From NCBI RefSeq assembly GCF_029167625.1, contig NZ_CP119145.1, positions 5,084,001-5,148,000 on the forward strand: DNA of 64,000 nucleotides, read 5' to 3'. This document shows positions 51,912 through 61,196 of the stretch, piece by piece. Source of the stretch: Streptomyces sp. AM 4-1-1 (lineage in GTDB: Bacteria; Actinomycetota; Actinomycetes; Streptomycetales; Streptomycetaceae). The position numbers were made by a program, and so were the translations under genes. Position 1 is the stretch's first letter. Every line of letters starts with the position of its first letter. The notes beneath the pieces were generated by a model. The model was not told the origin of the DNA and did no database searches. It was given only the letters and a program-made list of their open reading frames with translations.

Positions 51912-54328
51912 TACTGGCAGGCCTCGCAGGACTCGGGGTTTTCCAGGGAGCAGGCGATCGCCTCGGGATCGGCGACCGCGGCTTGTACGGGGACGGTGGC
52001 GGCGGCCGGCGCCTGACCGGACGCCGCGCGGGCGATCCGCGTCGCCGGACGCGACCGCAGGTAGTACGTCGTCTTCAGCCCGCGCTTCCAGGCGTACGCG
52101 TACATCGAGGAGAGCTTTCCGATGGTCGGCGTCTCCAGGAACAGGTTCAGCGACTGGCTCTGGTCGAGGAACGGCGTGCGGTCCGCCGCCATGTCGATCA
52201 GTCCGCGCTGCGGGATCTCCCACGCCGTGCGGTACAGGGTCCGGATCTCCTCGGGAATCCAGGAGAAGCCCTGGACCGAGCCGCTGGCCTCGCGCAGCGC
52301 CTCACGGGTGCGGGCGTCCCACACGCCGAGCCGCTTCAGGTCGTTCACCAGGTAGGCGTTGACCTGGAGGAACTCACCGCTGAGCGTCTCGCGCTTGAAG
52401 AGGTTGGAGACCTGCGGCTCGATGCACTCGTACACACCGGCGATCGAGGCGATCGTCGCGGTCGGGGCGATGGCCAGCAGCAGCGAGTTGCGCATCCCGG
52501 TCGTCGCGATCCGGGCCCGCAGCGCGGTCCACCGCTCCGGCCAGTTCAGCTCGGTGTCGTAGTGGTCGGGGTGCAGCACACCACGGGCGGCCCGGGTCTC
52601 GGACCAGGCGGGCAGCGGTCCGGACCGCTCGGCGAGGTCGCAGGACGCCTCGTACGCGGCGAGCATGATCCGCTCGGCGATCCGGGCGGAGAGCGCCCGC
52701 GCCTCGGGGGAGTCGAACGGCATCCGCAGCTGGAAGAAGACGTCCTGGAGGCCCATTGCGCCCAGACCCACCGGCCGCCAGCGGGAGTTGGACCGGCCGG
52801 CCTGCTCGGTCGGGTAGAAGTTGATGTCGACGACCCGGTCGAGGAAGGTCACGGCGGTACGCACGGTGGCGTCCAGCCGCTCCCAGTCGATCGTCCCGTC
52901 CGCCACGAACGCGCCGAGGTTGACCGAACCGAGGTTGCAGACGGCCGTCTCGCCGTCGTCCGTCACCTCCAGGATCTCGGTGCAGAGGTTGGACGAGTGC
53001 ACCACGCGGCCCGGTTCGGCCGTCTGGTTCGCGGTCCGGTTGGACGCGTCCTTGAACGTCATCCAGCCCTGTCCGGTCTGCGCGAGGGTGCGCATCATGC
53101 GGCCGTACAGCTCGCGGGCCGGGATCGTCCTGCGGGCCAGCCCCTTGGCCTCGGCGGCCCGGTACGCGGCGTCGAACGCGTCGCCCCACAGGTCGACCAG
53201 CTCGGGCACGTCGGCGGGCGAGAACAGCGACCAGGTGCCGTCCGCGTCGACCCGGCGCATGAACTCGTCCGGAATCCAGTGCGCCAGGTTCAGGTTGTGC
53301 GTGCGCCGCTGGTCCTCGCCCGTGTTGTCGCGCAGTTCGAGGAACTCCTCGATGTCCGCGTGCCAGGTCTCCAGGTAGACGGCGGCGGCGCCCTTGCGCC
53401 GGCCGCCCTGGTTGACCGCGGCGACCGAGGCGTCGAGGGTCTTGAGGAACGGCACGATGCCGTTGGAGTGCCCGTTGGTGCCCCGGATCAGCGAACCGCG
53501 GGCGCGGACGCGGGAGTACGAGAGACCGATACCGCCCGCGTGCTTGGAGAGCCGGGCCACCTGGTGGTAGCGGTCGTAGATCGAGTCCAGCTCGTCCAGC
53601 GGCGAGTCCAGCAGATAGCAGGACGACATCTGCGGGTGCCGGGTCCCGGAGTTGAACAGCGTCGGCGAGGACGGCAGGTAGTCGAGCCGGCTCATCAGCC
53701 GGTACAGCGCGGCGACCTCGTCCAGCGCCCGGGTCCCCGCGGCCGAGTCGAGCGTGGCCTCCTCGGCGAGCCCGGAGGCCACGCGCAGCATGAAGTGCTG
53801 CGGGGTCTCGATGACCTGACGGGTGAGCGGGTGACGCAGCAGGTAGCGGCTGTGCAGCGTCCGCAGCCCGAAGTAACCGAACCGGTCGTCCGCGCCCTCG
53901 GCGAGCGCCTGCCCGACCAGGGCGTCCAGGGCGTCCGCGTGGAAGGCGGCGAACTCGGCCGTACGGTCCCCGATCAGACCCTCGCGGTGACCGACGGCGA
54001 CCGAGGCGGAGAACGAGACCGCACCCTGACCGGCCGCCTCGTCCGCGATGCTGCGGGACAGGAGGCGGGCGGCGAGCCGGGAGTAGGCCGGGTCCTCGGA
54101 GATCAGACCGGCGGCGGCCTCGGTGGCCAGACCGCGCAGCTCCGCCGCGTCCGACCGGGCGCTGCGGCCCCGCAGCGCGGCGGCGGCGACGCGGCCGGGG
54201 TCGGTGTCCGGAAGGTCGGCGGTGAGGTCGGTCAGGAGCCGCAGCAGTACGGTTCCGGGCCCGTCGCCCTCAGGTCCGTCGGTCTGGATCTCCGCGACTG
54301 AAGCCGGATCGGCTGGCGCGATGGTCAC
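51911..54328 (-). CDS. nrdA: Class Ia ribonucleotide reductase large subunit NrdA
   Basis: An 805-residue R1 subunit. Active-site features: SSPTLFNSGTRHPQMSSCYL (first redox Cys), SSNLCTEI with the thiyl Cys, the second redox Cys in TAVCNLGSVNLG, and the proton-transfer tyrosines near the C-terminus (KTTYYLR). It ends in the swinging redox pair NPESCEACQ. GTG at the complement of 54328 with GGGAGAG; the N-terminus fits an ATP-cone region. Controlled by the upstream cobalamin riboswitch, so aerobic reductase is shut down when B12 allows the class II enzyme. Confidence 0.95.
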   Translation of the reverse strand: MTIAPADPASVAEIQTDGPEGDGPGTVLLRLLTDLTADLPDTDPGRVAAAALRGRSARSDAAELRGLATEAAAGLISEDPAYSRLAARLLSRSIADEAAGQGAVSFSASVAVGHREGLIGDRTAEFAAFHADALDALVGQALAEGADDRFGYFGLRTLHSRYLLRHPLTRQVIETPQHFMLRVASGLAEEATLDSAAGTRALDEVAALYRLMSRLDYLPSSPTLFNSGTRHPQMSSCYLLDSPLDELDSIYDRYHQVARLSKHAGGIGLSYSRVRARGSLIRGTNGHSNGIVPFLKTLDASVAAVNQGGRRKGAAAVYLETWHADIEEFLELRDNTGEDQRRTHNLNLAHWIPDEFMRRVDADGTWSLFSPADVPELVDLWGDAFDAAYRAAEAKGLARRTIPARELYGRMMRTLAQTGQGWMTFKDASNRTANQTAEPGRVVHSSNLCTEILEVTDDGETAVCNLGSVNLGAFVADGTIDWERLDATVRTAVTFLDRVVDINFYPTEQAGRSNSRWRPVGLGAMGLQDVFFQLRMPFDSPEARALSARIAERIMLAAYEASCDLAERSGPLPAWSETRAARGVLHPDHYDTELNWPERWTALRARIATTGMRNSLLLAIAPTATIASIAGVYECIEPQVSNLFKRETLSGEFLQVNAYLVNDLKRLGVWDARTREALREASGSVQGFSWIPEEIRTLYRTAWEIPQRGLIDMAADRTPFLDQSQSLNLFLETPTIGKLSSMYAYAWKRGLKTTYYLRSRPATRIARAASGQAPAAATVPVQAAVADPEAIACSLENPESCEACQ

Positions 54329-54454
54329 GTGGTGCTCTCCCTCGCTCGGCTCGGGGCCGCGGTGGGGAGGCGGGGGCCGGCAGGGGGGTGCCCGGGACGG
54401 GCAGCACTCCGTACGGCGTCCACCGGCCCTCCGCGAGGCCCGGACGTATCGGCA

Positions 54455-54593
54455 ATCCGGTTCGGTCGAGCCGGATGCGCTGACGGCAGGTCCTCGGACT
54501 TCACGGGTGCGCGAAAGCACACCGATCACACCGTTGCGGGACAGTTCCGGATTCGCACCGGATTCCCCTACGACGACAGCGAGCACGAGCATA
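54455..54593 (-). promoter_or_regulatory. Cobalamin riboswitch of nrdABS
   Basis: On the minus strand, GGAACTGTCCCGCAACGG (core, about 54558-54531) is preceded by GAATCCGGTGCGAATCC. The B12 box AAGTCCGAGGACCTGCCG is at 54501-54484. These match the class of riboswitch proven to repress nrdABS in S. coelicolor. The expression platform probably lies in 54329-54455, where ATCCGG/CCGGAT pairing is seen. The 5' boundary is approximate. Confidence 0.9.
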
Positions 54594-54630
54594 CATGTGG
54601 GGGCCGCTCCATGAAGCGGCCCCCACATGT
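54593..54630. terminator. 16-bp hairpin between the symporter gene and nrdABS
   Basis: ACATGTGGGGGCCGCT pairs perfectly with its complement across a 6-nt loop. It lies 121 bp after the symporter stop and immediately before the riboswitch, and should insulate nrdABS from read-through. Confidence 0.85.
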
Positions 54631-54750
54631 TGTGTCGCGGTCACTCGAACGCCGGGCAAGGAGGGAGGCGGCGGGAGGACGGGAACGGGCTCCCGCCACG
54701 CCTTCGCGGGCCGCTGGGGCCCGTGCGGCGGGTCCGGTGGCCCGGCGGGG

Positions 54751-56385
54751 TCAGTGACCGCCGGGGGCGCCCGCGGTGGCCGGAGGAAGGACCTCCTGGA
54801 CGCCGGGGTCACCCGCGTCCGCGGTGTAGTCGGCGGCGGACGTCTCGTCGGTGCCGGCCGGTGCCTTGACCGCGTTCAGGACGAGGGTCAGGACCAGCGT
54901 CACCACGACGTTCAGCACGAAGGCCGTCAGCCCGATGTAACCGATCTCACCCAGCCCGGGAATCTCCTTCGACGATCCGCCGAAGTGCTTCTGGGTCGGG
55001 CTCGCGACACCGTACGCGGCGAGTGTGCCGTACGCCATGCCGACCGCCCAGCCCGCGAGCAGCGCCCAGCGGTGGAACCAGCGGGTGAACAGGCCGCCGA
55101 CCAGGGCGGGCATCGTCTGGAGTATCCAGATCCCGCCCAGCAGCTGGAAGTTGATCGCCACCGTCTTGTCCATGCCCAGGACGAAGACCAGCGCGCCCAC
55201 CTTCACCAGCAGCGATACGAGCTTGGAGACCCGGGTCTCCTGCTCCGGGGTCGCGTCCGGTTTCAGGAAGTCCTTGTAGATGTTGCGGGTGAAGAGGTTC
55301 GCCGCGGCGATCGACATGATCGCGGCGGGCACCAGGGCGCCGATGCCGATCGCGGCGAAGGCCACGCCCGCGAACCAGTCGGGGAACATGTTCTCGAAGA
55401 GCTGGGGGATCGCCAGCTGTCCGTTGTCCACCTTGATCCCCGCGGCGATCGCCATGAAGCCGAGCAGCGCGAGCAGCCCCAGCATCAGCGAGTACAGCGG
55501 CAGGATCGTGGTGTTGCGGCGGATCACGTCACGGCTGCGGCTGGAGAGCGTCGCGGTGATCGAGTGCGGATACATGAACAGCGCGAGCGCGGAGCCCAGG
55601 GCCAGGGTGGCGTACCCCCACTGCCCGGCCTCGCCGGGGACGAGCGCCCCGCGCGGGGCGCCGGTCGCCGGATTCTTCCGCGCGAACGCCTCGCCCGCCT
55701 TGGCGAAGATGTCGTCGAAGCCGCCGAGCCTGATCGGGATGTAGATGATCGCCACCAGGATGACGATGTAGATCAGTCCGTCCTTGACGAACGCGATCAG
55801 CGCGGGTGCGCGCAGCCCCGAGGAGTAGGTGTACGCGGCGAGCACCGCGAACGCGATCAGCAGCGGCAGGTCCTTGACGAACCAGTGGGTGTTCTCGCCG
55901 CCGCCGACGCCCATGACGTCGAGCACCGCCTGGATGCCGACCAGTTGCAGCGCGATGTACGGCATCGTGGCGAGGATGCCGGTGACGGCGACGGCCAGTG
56001 AGAGCCCCTTGGAGCCGAAGCGTCCGCGGACGAAGTCCGACGTGGTGACGTACCCGTGCTTGTGCGACACCGACCAGAGCCGGGGCAGGAAGGTGAAGAT
56101 CAGCGGGTACACCAGGATGGTGTACGGGACGGCGAAGAAGCCGGCCGCGCCCGCCGCGTAGATCGCCGCCGGGACGGCGACGAAGGTGTACGCCGTGTAG
56201 AGGTCGCCGCCGAGCAGGAACCAGGTGACCCAGGTCCCGAACGACCGGCCGCCGAGGCCCCACTCGTCGAGACTGGCCCCGTTCTCGGCCCTGCGCCAGC
56301 GCGCGGCCATGAAGCCGACGACGGTGACGGCCAGGAAGAAGAAGACGAAGACGCCCAGGGCGACGCCGTTCACACCGTCCTTCAC
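54751..56385 (-). CDS. Sodium:solute symporter for monocarboxylates (MctP/ActP-like)
   Basis: A 544-residue SSS-family transporter with about 13 transmembrane helices (GVALGVFVFFFLAVTVVGFM, LIAFAVLAAYTYSSGLRAPA, LPLYSLMLGLLALLGFMAIA and others). The family signature region lies around VPAAIMSIAAANLFTRNIYK. Characterised relatives take up acetate, pyruvate or propionate with sodium or protons. The GTG start overlaps the stop of the small DUF3311 gene (GTGA), a pairing typical of this transporter type. Confidence 0.88.
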   Translation of the reverse strand: MKDGVNGVALGVFVFFFLAVTVVGFMAARWRRAENGASLDEWGLGGRSFGTWVTWFLLGGDLYTAYTFVAVPAAIYAAGAAGFFAVPYTILVYPLIFTFLPRLWSVSHKHGYVTTSDFVRGRFGSKGLSLAVAVTGILATMPYIALQLVGIQAVLDVMGVGGGENTHWFVKDLPLLIAFAVLAAYTYSSGLRAPALIAFVKDGLIYIVILVAIIYIPIRLGGFDDIFAKAGEAFARKNPATGAPRGALVPGEAGQWGYATLALGSALALFMYPHSITATLSSRSRDVIRRNTTILPLYSLMLGLLALLGFMAIAAGIKVDNGQLAIPQLFENMFPDWFAGVAFAAIGIGALVPAAIMSIAAANLFTRNIYKDFLKPDATPEQETRVSKLVSLLVKVGALVFVLGMDKTVAINFQLLGGIWILQTMPALVGGLFTRWFHRWALLAGWAVGMAYGTLAAYGVASPTQKHFGGSSKEIPGLGEIGYIGLTAFVLNVVVTLVLTLVLNAVKAPAGTDETSAADYTADAGDPGVQEVLPPATAGAPGGH

Positions 56386-56648
56386 GCGGACGCACCTCCC
56401 TCGCGGGCGCGCTGGTCACGCTGCCACAACCGGTACGCGGTCATGGTGAGCGCGGTCGAGACGAGCACCCAGAGCATCTGGTACCAGTAGAAGAACGGGA
56501 TGCCGATGAAGGCCGGGTCGACCTTCGCGTACGAGCCGACCCAGAGCATCGCCACGAACGGCGCGACGAGACAGAGCGCGATCACCACGCGTAAGGGCGT
56601 GACCGTGGGTGGCCGCTCTGCTGGGTCTTCCATGGGCGCTTGCGACAT
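56382..56648 (-). CDS. DUF3311 small membrane partner of the symporter
   Basis: An 88-residue protein with two transmembrane helices (VVIALCLVAPFVAMLWVGSY, WYQMLWVLVSTALTMTAYRL) and the GIPFFYWYQ motif of DUF3311. Genes of this kind accompany SSS symporters, overlap them as here, and probably help assembly or stability. The 300 bp from 56649 to the dasR stop hold inverted CGCCGG-rich stretches but no gene. Confidence 0.88.
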   Translation of the reverse strand: MSQAPMEDPAERPPTVTPLRVVIALCLVAPFVAMLWVGSYAKVDPAFIGIPFFYWYQMLWVLVSTALTMTAYRLWQRDQRAREGGASA

Positions 56649-56953
56649 GCGGCGACTCCGTCCCCTCGCTGATCACCTGATGCGACGGGCACGAAATCTA
56701 GGTGAGGAGTTCGGGCGGCGTCACCCCCTTCTCCGAATCGCCGTCCTCCGGCGCCGGGTTCCGGAGGGGGCCGTGGAGAACGCGTGTGCCCCCGGCGTCG
56801 GGGAGACGCCGGGGGCACATGGGGCATTTGGCTCGTACGAGCCGTACAGCGGCCCTCCGACGGCCGGCCGGAGGTGCGCCGACGTCCGTCCGGCGTCCTT
56901 CGGCGAGCGACCGACGGAGGGTCAAAAGTTGGTCAACAGCCCCCCGAACGGGG

Positions 56954-57718
56954 TCAGTCGACCGGGCGCTTGAGGCGCGCCACGAACTTGTACCGGTCGC
57001 CCCGGTAGACCGAGCGCACCCACTCCACGGGTTCGCCCTGCCCGTCGATCGAGTGCCGGGACAGCATCAGCATCGGCAGGCCCACGTCCGTACCGAGCAG
57101 TCCGGCCTCGCGCGGGGTGGCGAGCGAGGTCTCGATGGTCTCCTCGGCCTCGGCGAGCCGCACGTCGTACACCTCGGCCAGCGCCGTGTAGAGGGAGGTG
57201 TACTTCACCAGCGACCGCCGCAGCGCCGGAAAGCGCTTGGCGGAGAGATGGGTGGTCTCGATGGCCATCGGCTCCCCGCTGGCCAGCCGCAGACGCTCGA
57301 TGCGCAGCACCCGGCCGCCCGTGGTGATGTCCAGCAGCTCGGCCAGGGAGTCGTCCGCCGTCACGTATCCGATGTCCAGCAGCTGAGAAGTCGGTTCCAG
57401 CCCCTGGGCACGCATGTCCTCCGTGTACGAGGTCAGCTGCAGGGCCTGCGAGACCTTCGGCTTGGCGACGAAGGTGCCCTTGCCCTGGATGCGCTCCAGC
57501 CGGCCCTCGACGACCAGCTCCTGGAGCGCCTGCCGCACCGTGGTGCGTGAGGTGTCGAACTCGGCCGCCAGGGTTCGCTCCGGTGGTACGGGCGTACCGG
57601 GCGGCATGGTGCCCGTCATGTCGAGGAGGTGCCGCTTGAGGCGGTAGTACTTCGGGACCCGCGCGGTGCGTGTCCCGGCGCCCGATTCGCTCTCCGTCGT
57701 ACCCCCGTCGGCGCCCAT
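56954..57718 (-). CDS. dasR: GntR/HutC-family global regulator DasR
   Basis: A 254-residue HutC-type GntR regulator. N-terminal w[43 protein letters not shown]. The effector domain contains [17 protein letters not shown] and [20 protein letters not shown]. The length equals S. coelicolor DasR. DasR represses N-acetylglucosamine and chitin genes and is released by glucosamine-6-phosphate, linking nutrition to development and antibiotics. ATG at the complement of 57718. Divergent from dasA with operators between. Confidence 0.95.
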   Translation of the reverse strand: MGADGGTTESESGAGTRTARVPKYYRLKRHLLDMTGTMPPGTPVPPERTLAAEFDTSRTTVRQALQELVVEGRLERIQGKGTFVAKPKVSQALQLTSYTEDMRAQGLEPTSQLLDIGYVTADDSLAELLDITTGGRVLRIERLRLASGEPMAIETTHLSAKRFPALRRSLVKYTSLYTALAEVYDVRLAEAEETIETSLATPREAGLLGTDVGLPMLMLSRHSIDGQGEPVEWVRSVYRGDRYKFVARLKRPVD

Positions 57719-57875
57719 GGCCCGCCTTCCCGACTGCTGCGTTGCTGCCGTCACCGGCTCCTCCGTCTGTCGCGGCTCACATGGTGGCACGGTCCGGTCA
57801 CGGCTCGTCGCCCTCCCTCAGGTGTCGGTCCTATAACGGACGCGAGTGCACTTCTTATACACCCTTGACACCCCT

Positions 57876-57915
57876 AAAGGTCTAGGCCAAGCTCCCGGTA
57901 CTGGTCTAAACCATT
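57876..57915. promoter_or_regulatory. DasR operators (dre) upstream of dasA
   Basis: ACTGGTCTAAACCATT (57900-57915) matches 14 of 16 positions of the dre consensus ACTGGTCTAGACCAGT. A weaker second site, AAAGGTCTAGGCCAAG (57876-57891), is centred 24 bp away. Both sit in the dasR/dasA divergent spacer near a TTGACA (57865-57870). Confidence 0.85.
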
Positions 57916-58000
57916 AAAGACCAGGTCCCAGCCCCAGCAGTACTTCGTCGGATGTCTTCGCGGTGGGCGGGGGTTGTAAGCACCCTGAGGAGGGTCTGGC

Positions 58001-59287
58001 GTGAAGCGCAAGCTCATCGCGGCGATCGGCGTCGCGGGCATGATGGTCAGCATTGCCGCGTGTGGTGGTTCCTCGTCTGACGACGACGGAGGCAAGAAGG
58101 CGGGCGCGGACGGTTTCAAGGGGCAGACCCTGACCGTCTGGACGATGTCCGGCTCGAACCCCGACGGCTGGACCAAGACGGTCACCGAGGAGTTCGAGAA
58201 GAAGACCCAGGCCAAGCTGAAGATCGAAGTCCAGGCGTGGAACGGCATTCAGCAGAAGGTCACCACGGCCCTCTCCGAGTCCAACCCGCCGGACGTCCTG
58301 GAGATCGGCAACACGCAGACCCCGGCGTACGCGAAGACCGGCGGTCTCGCGGAGCTCGGTGACCTCAAGAAGGAGATCGGCGGCGCCTGGCCCGACGCGA
58401 TCAACGCCCCCTCCGTCTTCGACGGCAAGCAGTACGCCCTTCCGTGGTACTTCGGCAACCGCGTCGTCATGTACAACAAGAAGGTCTTCAAGGACGCCGG
58501 CATCACCGAGACGCCGAAGACCCGCGCCGAGCTCTTCAAGGCGTTCGACGCCATCAAGGCCAAGGGCGACGCCGAGCCGATCTACCTGCCCGGCCAGAAC
58601 TGGTACTTCTTCGACGGTCTGCTCGTCGGTCAGGGTGTCGAGCCGGTCAAGAAGGAAGGCGACAAGTACGTCTCCAACATGGCCGACCCGAAGGTCGCCG
58701 CGGCCATGGACGTCTACAAGCAGTACCAGTCCTACTCCAAGGCGCCCAAGGACAAGGACGAGGCCACCCCGCAGCAGGCCGACGTCTTCGCCAACGGCAA
58801 GACCGGCGCGATCATCGCGATGGGCTACGAGGCCGGCACCGCCATCAAGGCCAACCCGAAGATCAAGGACGACATCGGCTTCTTCACCATCCCCGGTGAG
58901 ACCGCCGACAAGCCCGAGGGCGTCTTCCTCGGCGGCTCCAACTTCGCCGTGGCCGCGGGCAGCAAGAAGCAGGACCTGGCCAAGGAGTTCCTGAAGATCG
59001 CGCTCTCCGAGGCGAACGACGGCGCGCTCGTCAAGGAAGCCGGCTGGACCCCGAAGTCCGAGGCCATGCAGAAGTACGCCGTGGGTCAGCCCGCCGCGGA
59101 GGCCGCCGGTCCGGCAGCCATCAAGTCCGGTGGCACCACCCCGCTGATCGCCGAGTGGGCCCCGGTCGAGAACCCGCCGAACCCGATCAAGACCTACATG
59201 ACGCTGGTGCTGCAGGGTAAGTCGCCTGCCGATGCCGCCAAGCAGGTCGAGGGCGAGCTCAACAAGCGCCTCGCGCAGAAGCAGTAA
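58001..59287 (+). CDS. dasA: Chitobiose-binding lipoprotein DasA
   Basis: A 428-residue ABC sugar-binding lipoprotein. Type II signal peptide MKRKLIAAIGVAGMMVSIA, then lipobox AACGG (Cys21 after processing) and a Ser/Asp linker. The SBP1 fold shows LTVWTMSGSNPDGWTKTV, NPPDVLEIGNTQTPAYA and ALPWYFGNRVVMYNKKVF. DasA feeds N,N'-diacetylchitobiose to DasBC. GTG 58001 follows GAGGAGGG. Controlled by DasR. Confidence 0.95.
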   Translation: MKRKLIAAIGVAGMMVSIAACGGSSSDDDGGKKAGADGFKGQTLTVWTMSGSNPDGWTKTVTEEFEKKTQAKLKIEVQAWNGIQQKVTTALSESNPPDVLEIGNTQTPAYAKTGGLAELGDLKKEIGGAWPDAINAPSVFDGKQYALPWYFGNRVVMYNKKVFKDAGITETPKTRAELFKAFDAIKAKGDAEPIYLPGQNWYFFDGLLVGQGVEPVKKEGDKYVSNMADPKVAAAMDVYKQYQSYSKAPKDKDEATPQQADVFANGKTGAIIAMGYEAGTAIKANPKIKDDIGFFTIPGETADKPEGVFLGGSNFAVAAGSKKQDLAKEFLKIALSEANDGALVKEAGWTPKSEAMQKYAVGQPAAEAAGPAAIKSGGTTPLIAEWAPVENPPNPIKTYMTLVLQGKSPADAAKQVEGELNKRLAQKQ

Positions 59288-59293
59288 GGGTGT

Positions 59294-59337
59294 GCTGTCG
59301 GGGGATGGGCTCCACCAGGAGCCCATCCCCCGACAGC
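59294..59337 (+). terminator. 20-bp hairpin between dasA and dasB
   Basis: A perfect 20-bp stem (arm GCTGTCGGGGGATGGGCTCC) closed by ACCA, 6 bp after the dasA stop. It likely terminates part of the transcripts or protects the dasA 3' end, giving more binding protein than permease. Confidence 0.9.
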
Positions 59338-59369
59338 CGATTTGTGTGTCCCATGGTGCCAAGGAAGAG

Positions 59370-60359
59370 ATGGCGAGCATGACCGTGCAGACCGAACGGC
59401 CACCCTCCGGGCCGGCAGAGGTGGAAAAGAGGTCCGGCGGCGGACCGGGCGGGCCTGGGGGCAGAAGCAGAAAGACGGCGCTCGCGCCCTATCTGCTGCT
59501 GGCGCCTCCGGTGGCCGCGACCCTGGTGTTCCTCGGCTGGCCGTTGGTCAAGAACACCCTGTTGTCGTTCCAGAACCTCAACATGGGACAGCTGATCCAG
59601 CATGTCACCGAGTGGAACGGCATCGAGAACTACAAGGACGTCCTCGGCGGTTCGGACTTCTGGCGGGTCACCGGCCGGTCCATCGCCTTCGCCGGGACCA
59701 ACGTCGTCCTGATCATGGTCCTCGGGACACTGGTCGGTCTGCTGCTCGCCCGCCTCGGCAAGCGGATGCGGATCACCCTGATGATCGGCATCGTGCTCGC
59801 CTGGGCCATGCCCGTCATCGCGGCGACCACCGTCTACCAGTGGCTCTTCGCCTCGCGATTCGGTGTCGTCAACTGGATGCTGGACGCGATCGGCTTCCAC
59901 TCCATGGCCGACTACAACTGGGTCGGCGGCCAGTTCTCCACCTTCTTCGTGATCACGGTGCTGATCGTCTGGCAGTCGATCCCGTTCGTCGCGCTCAACC
60001 TGTACGCCGCCACGACGACCATCCCCAAGGAACTGTACGAGGCCGCCTCGCTCGACGGCGCCGGGGTCTGGAAGAGCTTCACCTCGGTCACCATGCCGTT
60101 CCTGAGGCCCTTCCTCTACGCGACCACGTTCCTCGAAGTCATCTGGGTGTTCAAGGCGTTCGTGCAGGTCTACGCGATCAACGCCGGTGGCCCGAACCGG
60201 CTCACCGAGATCCTTCCGGTCTACGCGTTCATCGAAGGCATGGGCAACCAGCACTTCGGCATGGGCTCGGCGATCGCGATGCTCACCATCGTGATCATCC
60301 TCGGCCTCACCGCGTACCACCTCCGGATCACTGTCAAGCAAGAGGAGGACGAGCTGTGA
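59370..60359 (+). CDS. dasB: Chitobiose ABC permease DasB
   Basis: A MalF-type permease of about 329 residues with six transmembrane helices (ALAPYLLLAPPVAATLVFLG, IMVLGTLVGLLLARLGKRM, STFFVITVLIVWQSIPFVAL and others). The cytoplasmic EAA loop is LYEAASLDGAGVWKSFTSVT. ATG 59370 or 59379 (MTVQTERP) are both plausible behind AAGGAAGAG. No ATPase gene is present; Das/Mal systems of Streptomyces use the shared MsiK ATPase encoded elsewhere. The stop overlaps dasC (GTGA). Confidence 0.93.
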   Translation: MASMTVQTERPPSGPAEVEKRSGGGPGGPGGRSRKTALAPYLLLAPPVAATLVFLGWPLVKNTLLSFQNLNMGQLIQHVTEWNGIENYKDVLGGSDFWRVTGRSIAFAGTNVVLIMVLGTLVGLLLARLGKRMRITLMIGIVLAWAMPVIAATTVYQWLFASRFGVVNWMLDAIGFHSMADYNWVGGQFSTFFVITVLIVWQSIPFVALNLYAATTTIPKELYEAASLDGAGVWKSFTSVTMPFLRPFLYATTFLEVIWVFKAFVQVYAINAGGPNRLTEILPVYAFIEGMGNQHFGMGSAIAMLTIVIILGLTAYHLRITVKQEEDEL

Positions 60360-61186
60360 AGCGCTCTCCGCTCGGCCGTATCTGGCCCAACGCGACGGCC
60401 GTCGTGCTCGTCATCGCCTTCGTCTTCCCCGTCTACTGGATGTTCGCCACGGCCTTCAAGCCGACCGGCGACATCATCACGGACAACCCGGTCTGGTTCC
60501 CGACCGACGTCACGTTCGAGCACTTCAAGACCGCGATCAACGCCGAGAACTTCTGGACGCTGGTCCGCAACTCGCTCACGGTCACCATCCTCGCGGTGGT
60601 GTTCTCCCTGGTCCTCGCGCTCGCCGGCTCGTTCGCCCTGGCCCGGATGCGTTTCAAGGGCCGCCGCGGCTTCATCATCGGCTTCATGCTCGCCCAGATG
60701 GCGCCCTGGGAAGTCATGGTCATCGCGATCTACCTGCTGGTGCGCGACGCGGACATGCTCAACAGCCTGATCCCGCTGACCTGCTTCTACACGATCATGG
60801 TGCTGCCCCTCACGCTCCTCACCCTGCGCGGATTCGTCGCCGCGGTGCCCAAGGAGCTGGAGGAGTCGGCCATGGTCGACGGCTGCACGCGCCGCCAGGC
60901 GTTCGTGAAGGTCATCCTGCCGCTGCTGGCACCCGGCCTGATGTCGACCTCGATGTTCGGTTTCATCACCGCGTGGAACGAGTTCCCGCTGGTACTGGTA
61001 CTGAACAAGGACCCCGCCTTCCAGACCCTGCCGCTGTGGCTGTCGCAGTTCCAGACGCAGTTCGGCAGCGACTGGGGCGCCACGATGGCGGCCTCCACGC
61101 TCTTCGCGATCCCGATCCTGATCCTCTTCGTCTTCCTGCAGCGGAAGGCCGTCAGCGGCCTGACCGACGGTGCAGTGAAGGGATAG
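60356..61186 (+). CDS. dasC: Chitobiose ABC permease DasC
   Basis: A 276-residue MalG-type permease, six helices (ATAVVLVIAFVFPVYWMFAT, AVVFSLVLALAGSFALARM, TLFAIPILILFVFLQRKAVS and others). The EAA loop is LEESAMVDGCTRRQAFVKVI. GTG 60356 overlaps the dasB TGA. Partner of DasB in sugar import. dasD follows at 10 bp. Confidence 0.93.
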   Translation: MKRSPLGRIWPNATAVVLVIAFVFPVYWMFATAFKPTGDIITDNPVWFPTDVTFEHFKTAINAENFWTLVRNSLTVTILAVVFSLVLALAGSFALARMRFKGRRGFIIGFMLAQMAPWEVMVIAIYLLVRDADMLNSLIPLTCFYTIMVLPLTLLTLRGFVAAVPKELEESAMVDGCTRRQAFVKVILPLLAPGLMSTSMFGFITAWNEFPLVLVLNKDPAFQTLPLWLSQFQTQFGSDWGATMAASTLFAIPILILFVFLQRKAVSGLTDGAVKG

Positions 61187-61196
61187 CACGGTTCCT

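Noticed and set aside
51899..54301. 800-codon open frame antisense to nrdA
   Set aside because: Shadow of nrdA; composition is Arg/Gly/Val-rich with no motifs.
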